Assembly (NCBI RefSeq): GCF_905220415.1
Contig: NC_059545.1
Span: 8,318,001-8,382,000 of the forward strand
Source of the DNA: Colias croceus
Taxonomy: Eukaryota; Arthropoda; Insecta; Lepidoptera; Pieridae
Direction: 5' to 3'
Length of the DNA stretch: 64,000 nucleotides
Shown here: one piece after another, positions 57,322 to 64,000 of the stretch
How the letters are laid out: every line of letters starts with the position of its first letter
Numbering within the stretch: the first letter of the stretch is position 1
Notes under the pieces: generated by a model
The model's input: the letters and a program-made list of their open reading frames with translations, nothing else
Database searches by the model: none
Told to the model about the DNA's origin: nothing
Program-made: the position numbers and the translations under genes

Positions 57322-57385
57322 ATGTGTGCCCTAAAGTGTATTTTTGTTGCTTTCGCCCTTTACATAAACCTCGTTAGCTCCTGGG
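57322..57385 (+). CDS. First coding exon of a secreted or membrane protein, 21 codons plus one base
   Basis: ATG in good context (GATAAAATGTG) opens MCALKCIFVAFALYINLVSSW, a textbook signal peptide: a short n-region with Lys5, a hydrophobic core from Ile7 to Val18, and a polar SS end before the likely cleavage zone. The exon ends in a strong donor, CTGGG|GTAAGTG, in phase 1 (the next residue begins with G). Signal-peptide exons with phase-1 donors are common in secreted-protein genes. Downstream the frame stays open to 57543 but loses protein character, as expected of an intron. No further exon was found before 64000, so the first intron would exceed 6.6 kb. The family cannot be told from the signal peptide alone. 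Confidence 0.55.
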
Positions 57386-59390
57386 GTAAGTGTAGTAAAA
57401 ATCAGCTGATGCATGACTTCAAAACACGTGTGATTTTTTCTGTAGTTACGCAACCGTTAAATGGGTTATTTAAGCTAGATGTTAAAAATTTAATTGAATC
57501 TGTATTTTTTGCACATACATTATCTGTAGTGATTTTCGCATGAAAAGTCGATAAGGCGGTAATTCGTTTGGCGCCACGACACCATTGCAAGGGGACAGCT
57601 AGTCACGTAGGCCACTTCGAACGGCACGGCTATAGTACGACCGATTTAAAGAGCATCTTGGTTAAACATTACTGTAGGAAGAAGTATCGCAAAGGCATTT
57701 AGTAGCATAATACACGTGAAAACGTAAACTGAAAGACGTATGCGGCATTAACCTTTAATTTAATTCACGCTAATATTGTCGTCTGACGATAACAAAAAAC
57801 AAAAATATGTTTTACGGCCAAATGAAATAATATTATGTCACTTTCATATTACCTTAAGGAAAATGCAAGAAGTTGAAAATCTTTATATTTAACCTAAAAG
57901 TAAAAAAGAAAGCAAGAAACTTATAGAATATAGAAAAAAATACTTGTTTATGTAATAAACTGCACAGGATTTATTTTGTAATACATATTAACAATTAACA
58001 CCGTTTTGAACATACAAAATGGGAATATCTCGTGCAGACTTAAAATTGAAATGATCACAAGCAAGTAGTATTATCTTAGATACTCCTACTTTATTGTGAC
58101 ATTGGTTCCTATTTAAACATTAAGTACATATTTTATTTATTTATTAATATTTGATATTTTCACCGTTTTATGCACTTACTTGTTAATTTTTGTTAAAGTT
58201 AAATAATGTCACCTCTAGTATAGAAATATTCATAATTATTTAGCTGTCTTAATTTAGCAAACTAATATCGAAAATAGGAACTTCCTGATATGTCCTACAA
58301 TACAACTTATAGAGGGTAGATGTTTGTGGTCTGTGGTGGCCACCTCCTGTGAGTGAAATCTATCAAAAAATTTTACTTTGTATTCAGTAAGTTTTTTTAC
58401 CGAAAAGCAGGGGAGGGTTAATTTTAGTAACTATCATTATGAACGCGCTTATTTAAAAACGCTCATAAGTATTTTTTTTAATTACCTATATAATATTATG
58501 ATGGTAGGTATTTTATTAATAATGTAAAAGAAGTAAAGGTAGGTATATAGGTACAATTTATTTAATTGTGTAATTAACTTTTTATATAATGATCTATTAT
58601 ACTTACATATACCTACCTAAGTACTTGTTCAGTTTTCATGATGGTACCTATTTATTTTGATTATTTTTATGTTTTTGTTAGTTAAGTTCTGTGTCATCAA
58701 TAAAAAGTTTAATAAAATTTTGCTTTTAATAACATCCTTATTGTTCAAGTAGCAAGTTGATTTTTTTGAGTAATTTTTAAGTATCAACTTATTTCAATCT
58801 ACATAAAATTAGGTTTACCTAATTAACTAATAAAAATAACTTTAATAAAATTTGGTTTAATAAACTACCTATAGGTACGTACTTCGGATACCTAATTATA
58901 ATAAAAACAGCCTAAGCTCCTAAAGCCATAAATTATTCAATAACAAAATAAATACAATCTGAGTAATAAACATTATTATTACCTAATTATAAAATCATAA
59001 ACAGTTAATCTTTTTATTACTGTAATAATATCGTTTATCTGGTAGTTTTCCCAGTGAAGAATTGAGACGCCATATTTTCTTTAATTATTTACTAGGAAAT
59101 TCTATAATCAATACATAATTGTAATTAACCCTTTCCTGCTTTCTTTGACCTCAGATTAAATTATAGATATGAATAAATAATAATATTCAATAACTTCCTC
59201 ATAAATGAGAATGATAACATTGATACAGAATCATCAATCTGTAAAGCCTATAAATACGGGGAAAATCATTAAAAATTCAATTAAGGAAAAAATTCAATTA
59301 TACGTACTAACTTCCCGTTTTTTTATTTTAAATAATGAATTAGTGTCAATCAAAATTGTTATCTATTATTGTAATATGTAGTTACAGTAA
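57386..59390. other. AT-rich stretch, presumed intron
   Basis: A less AT-rich segment at 57545-57665 (GGCGCCACGACACC) is unidentified. Otherwise featureless. Confidence 0.35.
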
Positions 59391-59511
59391 TCTATATACA
59401 TATAATAAATCTGTAGAAGGGTCAATTCTGTACATTGAAAATAGTGAAAAAATAAATAGCAGGGGGTGTTACTAGATCGATACCAAACCCAAATATGTGA
59501 TTAAAAAAATT

Positions 59512-59552
<41 letters not shown>

Positions 59553-59852
59553 ATGTGAAGGCATCACGTGAAAACTAGCGGTTCGATTTCGATGAAACTT
59601 GGTATAATTATACCTTATTATCCTGGAAAAATACGTAGAAAAAAATTAATCTTAATTTTTCAGTTTTATCCATAGACGTTGTTCCGTAGAACCGCGAACA
59701 CACGTTGCGTATTATTATAGGGATAGCCGTATTTGGGAATTGGGTCCAATAGATATTTATAAGATGTTATTGACAGAGGTACTCATAATGGAGAAATAAC
59801 CATCCACGCGAAGACCGACATCCGCGCGGACGGAGTCGCGGGCGGAAGCTAG
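59391..59852 (+). mobile_element. Helitron-like repeat, family C (complete, 462 bp)
   Basis: It runs from A|TCTATATACATATAATAA to GGCGGAAGCTAG|T. An internal CTGT microsatellite spans 59516-59552. CGGTTCGATTTCGATG and ATCCGCGCGGACGGAGTC lie before the end; the latter forms a short GC hairpin. The tail matches 1-18 and 15276-15306; the head matches 12532. Confidence 0.75.
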
Positions 59853-61379
59853 TGATTTAATAAAATCACAAATTAACAAAACATAATGTTTTTTTATTTG
59901 ATTGAGCTTTTAAAGGATAAATAAATATGAATCATATTAAATACATGTACTTACTATATAAATAATAACTTGAAAAGTAGGTATTACGGATATAAAAAGG
60001 AACTAAGTACACATATATAAATGTATAATACACCGATAGCGATCCACGATAATTGAATTCTCATTAACTAATCTGTACCTACAACTTGGCCTCACAAATT
60101 TCCCTAGATTGTTGCATTTAAATCGCAAATCTGCAAAATTTTCAGATCCGTCCATTACGCATAAAGCAGGCAACAGCACGCAATGATTAACCTTCAAGGC
60201 TTTCAAGGAGAATAAATAGATACTATTCAATTGTACTTATTAAAGTTACACGGTTTCATTAACAATTAGTTGATTACTAGTAGTACATAATTATTAAAAC
60301 AATCCTAAAAGTAAAATTGATACTAGGAAAATCAGCTCTAAGTACATATTTTTTTTTCTCTACACCATTTTTTACAATTCACAATGATAAGTCATTCTCA
60401 ACAAAGTTATATTATGTACAAAAAAACTATGTATAAATCATGTACATATTATCTCTTATGGTATAAATTGAAAAGTTAAAAACTAAATAATTCTAATCTT
60501 TCTTCCGACGGGCGCTAATTTATCGAAACAAATGACAGATGTTATATAAATCGAGATTAATGATACTACTTACTTAATTATCATCGAAATTTACAAATAA
60601 TGATAGTAAAATTCTAGAAATCCAAATATCATTTTAAATAGGATGCTAATTGCTCCACGTAACCTTTGATATCTATTGTATTTCATCTGGAACACGGCCA
60701 TCGAACATAGTATTGACTTGAATACTACGTTTTTAGAATGCCTTTTTTTGGTTGACAAGACGTGTAATAACGTTTATTTGTCGGTCTAGGTCAATTCAGT
60801 TGTTTTTCGTCTCAAGTTCACGCACTGTTATTAATTTAGCACAAGTCTAAAACATAATGTAATACCTACATTTAGTTTCAAAGATATGTAATAAAGTTTA
60901 AAAAAATAAACTAATAGCAGTATCCTGAAATATCTCCAAACAGTTATGCTTACATAATATACTTTCATGAAAATATTTTCAGACCTATTTTTCTTTATCA
61001 ATATTTAAGGAATGTATATTTATTAAAATCGCATAGTATTAATTATGCATTTATCGTAATTATGATGAATGATAAGAAGTAGGTACATGTTATGGATTAT
61101 AATAATGCATGTGCGTTAAATTAATGCAGTTTGTTTGCTGAACAAGTTGCAAACGATAAATATCTTGGTATTAAATAGGTAATTAAATGTAGCTTCGATT
61201 ACTAAATAACAAGTTTTTAAACGTAAAAAGTAGAGTCATTAACCTCTATTACTTTTTTTAACCTACCTCTTGACCTACCTAATAGGCGTGTAATGGGATA
61301 AAAAATAAATTTGAAAAAAAGATTCAATGTGTAGAACCATAAACATCTAACTTGCATCTAACGCTTTAGCAAATACATA
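59853..61379. other. AT-rich non-coding stretch
   Basis: No feature recognised. Confidence 0.4.
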
Positions 61380-61381
61380 TA

Positions 61382-62816
61382 AGGTAAAAGCACCTAATAC
61401 GGAGGTATTTCGCAACATTTGAAAGTAAGTATCAAAAATAAGCATTTGTAAGTCTTTCTAAAGGTGCCAAACCACTTTATCGTTAAAAGTGGAACTTTAA
61501 TTTTGTATTGCTGTTGAGTCTATGTTTATTTTCATGATATTTCTTATTTTAAAAAAATATTAAAATAGTCACGTTGATTTTCCCTAATACGGAGGCATGA
61601 TTTTGGTCAGAGCCTAATACTGCGGTAGGCGGCTCCTAATACGGAGGGTCAGAAATTATATTCATTGAAGTTCCGTACAAATAATATTTGTTAAATAATA
61701 GGAATGTGTTAGTAAAGTACATTGTAAGTTTTTTATTCATTGACCATTGGTTTGATGACGTTGATTCACTTTTAATGTGTTTCATTTATGCTTTTAGTTT
61801 TATCGAAAAAAAAAAACACGCATATCAAATAAGAATCCACAAAAAAGACACAAAACTTCTTATTTATTTACGCAACCCTAAATCTGGTAATTTTAAGTTC
61901 TATGAATAGGGCCGTAATAGGAGATCATATAACCTAATACAGAGTTACCTGAAAATATCTACCACCGTAATAGGAAAACTACTCGTGTTTTTAATAATCC
62001 TAATTCTGACCCATCAAAAATTCGATAAACAAGAGAATGTAAATGCTTAATCAAATGATAACAGTTTTTTGGCTCAGATGTGTAAAACTCAAATCAACAG
62101 TTATACAAAATAAATGATTTGTGATGCATTAAAATACACCTTCCTATTTTTACCCCTTCTAAGAAACAAACATTTTGTACTCAACCGATTTCATATTTAA
62201 CTGGATTTCTAATTAAGAACACATACCGCAGAATATGGTTTCTAATTTATCAGATTAATAATTATTTCAACTAATCTTGGAATTAATTCAATAATTAAAT
62301 AAAATGAAAGTTATAAACAATTAAACATGCCCAGTATTTTTCCTATTTCGGAGTTATGCCACCGTATTAGGATTAATCTATAAAATTTGTATCGTATTAC
62401 GGCGGTATTTTATTTCTTATTTTTTGGGTAGAAAATGACTTACAAATATGAAACAAGCTATTTAAATAGTGAGTGTAATAGTAGGAAAATGCAATAAACA
62501 ATACATATACAAACTTGACCGGCTTATTAATACGAAAAACTTAGTTTATAAATATTAGTGTACTTACTTTTGTTGTTTCGCGTTTGTATGGAAACACCTC
62601 TCATGTCGATGCCGTTACACAGATTGATTGATCTTGTTGTGTTGTCTATGTGCTATACTTGCAAACGTTAGTTAAGTCATGGAGTAATAAATTTGGAATA
62701 AATAGTTTACGTTTTGGTGTACTTAAAATTAATAAAACAGGAATAAAACTCGAAAATAGAAATACCTCCGTATTAGGAAGCGATTTTGACTACCGCCGTA
62801 TTAGGAGCCTTTACCT
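61382..62816. mobile_element. Motif-reiterating DNA transposon, element 3 (1435 bp, TA-flanked)
   Basis: The left end AGGTAAAAGCACCTAATACG and the inverted right end AGGTAAAGGCTCCTAATACG are terminal inverted repeats with TA outside (61380-61381 and 62817-62818). The motif CCTAATACGGAGGTA recurs about 13 times: + near 61391, 61581, 61612, 61632, 61931, 62338 and 62394; - near 61909, 61960, 62358, 62761 and 62791; a divergent CCTAATTCTGACCCATC lies near 61999. Two reading frames of 63-73 codons inside match nothing. No transposase is visible, so it is non-autonomous. Confidence 0.7.
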
Positions 62817-62818
62817 TA

Positions 62819-64000
62819 TGTATATTATAGACTTATTATAGAATATAGATCCCATGCGTTTTTTTATGATCCGAGAGCAACAAAATGACGTTCGTAAACC
62901 AATTTTTTCGTTACATTATGAACACAAAATCGGCTAAAAAGAAAATGTTATGTTAATCAAGTGTGCCTTCTGCATATCATCGAAAAGTAGCGTAATGTGA
63001 AACTTGTTTGATTGTATCGTTTTGCGGCGCGTGTTCGTCACGTACGCCAGGGGGACATTTCACACTATTGTTTATTTTATAGTCTATGGCTCTAAGCTCT
63101 CACGGGGTTTATATAGGTCCCATTTGTTTAGTCTATGCGTTAACCTTTTTTTGGGACTGCTTCTATTAAAAATCGAGAGGTATGATCGTAGAATGGATGT
63201 TTATTTAGCTATTTATTATAATTTCGCTACGTCTGAGTCGAGTCTAACACTTGAACTTTCTCCGGTCATGTCGGTATTGTATTCAAACTCAAACTTCTAA
63301 AATGCCCTTGTGTTTTCGCATGTGTATGTGAATATTTTGCGGATTAGTGTCATTGAGGTTGTTTGTAAGTCGGTCAGTAGGACATTTTCAAGTAAGATAG
63401 AAATGCATAAGTTTTTGTTTGCGTTTAAGACACAAGAAAACACTATTTTTATGAATCCATTTATCATATTTCCGGCAGCCTCCGCAATTAACTAATCCAT
63501 GTTTGATTATTTTTATCTCTTACGACAAATGACTTATTTACATATTACAAATTTTGTTTATTTTATTTAGAAGGTACCTACACAAGGGTAAGTTCTGAAC
63601 TTCACAACTAAACCATGGTATTTCCTAGGTATTTATTGTACTTGAAAATAAAATGACTATCTGTTCCGTGATAAATTATTAAATTCCGCATTCAACGTGA
63701 CCTTATAGTATCTTATCAAATAGATACACTTATCCCTAACGATGTCTTGATAAAAATTATCCATAACGCGAAAATAATTCGCTCATATACCTAGGTATAA
63801 CATCGGTGTTTATTGAATTTTACACGTGATGTGAAACGTGCCTATGAAATATTCATGTGCCGATTGTCCTATCTCCAAATTTTAATTCCGATCGTATTTA
63901 CTATCTTTGAAACAAACAAATATGTCGTAAAGTTTTATTTAGGTACTCAAATATCATTGAAATAAAATAAAGGTGGAGGAATAATAAATGCAGTAAAGAA
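62819..64000. other. AT-rich stretch, presumed non-coding
   Basis: A 98-codon frame (63004-63300) contains a hydrophobic patch, but its start overlaps a less AT-rich segment (GCGGCGCGTGTTCGTCACG) that looks repeat-derived. No gene recognised. Confidence 0.35.

Noticed and set aside
59516..59552. CTGT microsatellite as an independent repeat or CRISPR-like array
   Set aside because: It is an internal part of the Helitron-like family C element and has no spacers.
61688..61909. 73-codon frame inside element 3 as a transposase remnant
   Set aside because: Lys/Ile-rich with no transposase motif that I can recognise.
63004..63300. 98-codon plus-strand frame with hydrophobic residues
   Set aside because: No start context, no domain, and its beginning lies in repeat-like GC-richer DNA.

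Overview
The window looks like non-coding lepidopteran (moth or butterfly) nuclear DNA. It is AT-rich and has no long host open reading frame. It is dense in short interspersed repeats ending in CTAG before a T, an ending common in lepidopteran genomes, and carries the widespread lepidopteran repeat that ends near CACTTGGCCGG-type sequence (here inside 45265-45710). It reads as intergenic and intronic DNA colonised by several generations of transposons.

The only long intact coding region is a full-length RTE-type LINE on the minus strand (ORF 24241-27231, 996 aa, endonuclease plus reverse transcriptase). Its insertion is bounded by a 13-bp target-site duplication. A 5'-truncated relative (16913-17140), two GAT-tailed LINE 3' ends of one family (11909-12023, 37591-37736), a third GAT-tailed C-terminal fragment (38284-38520), an R1-type LINE fragment with its own 14-bp duplication (52054-52824) and a tRNA-derived SINE (about 23921-24157) complete the retroelements.

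The most unusual content is four large elements at 30824-32561, 35377-37110, 44618-46068 and 61382-62816. Each has terminal inverted repeats, and each has a short terminal motif repeated 8-14 times inside the element in both orientations. The motifs differ between elements but align (core CTATTNCCG). Three share the end RGGTAAnnGC next to a TA. The element at 35377 still carries a fragment of a MULE-type (Mutator-like) transposase. I interpret the set as diverged families of one motif-reiterating DNA-transposon lineage.

Other DNA elements include at least six CTAG-ended Helitron-like families, fold-back elements (3105, 5006, 29033, 38538, 53341), TTAA-flanked MITEs (41977, 53341), an 85-bp TA MITE (33456), a MITE family with three copies (20515, 34670, 39804) and a higher-order minisatellite (14794-15140).

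Host gene traces are faint. The best is a first coding exon with a signal peptide and a phase-1 GTAAGT donor (57322-57385), preceded by an arthropod TCAGT initiator. A phase-consistent five-exon model (12887-14255, 170 aa, family unknown) and small exon candidates at 21334-21392 and 22471-22531 are possible. If the 57322 exon is real, the rest of the window to 64000 would be its first intron.
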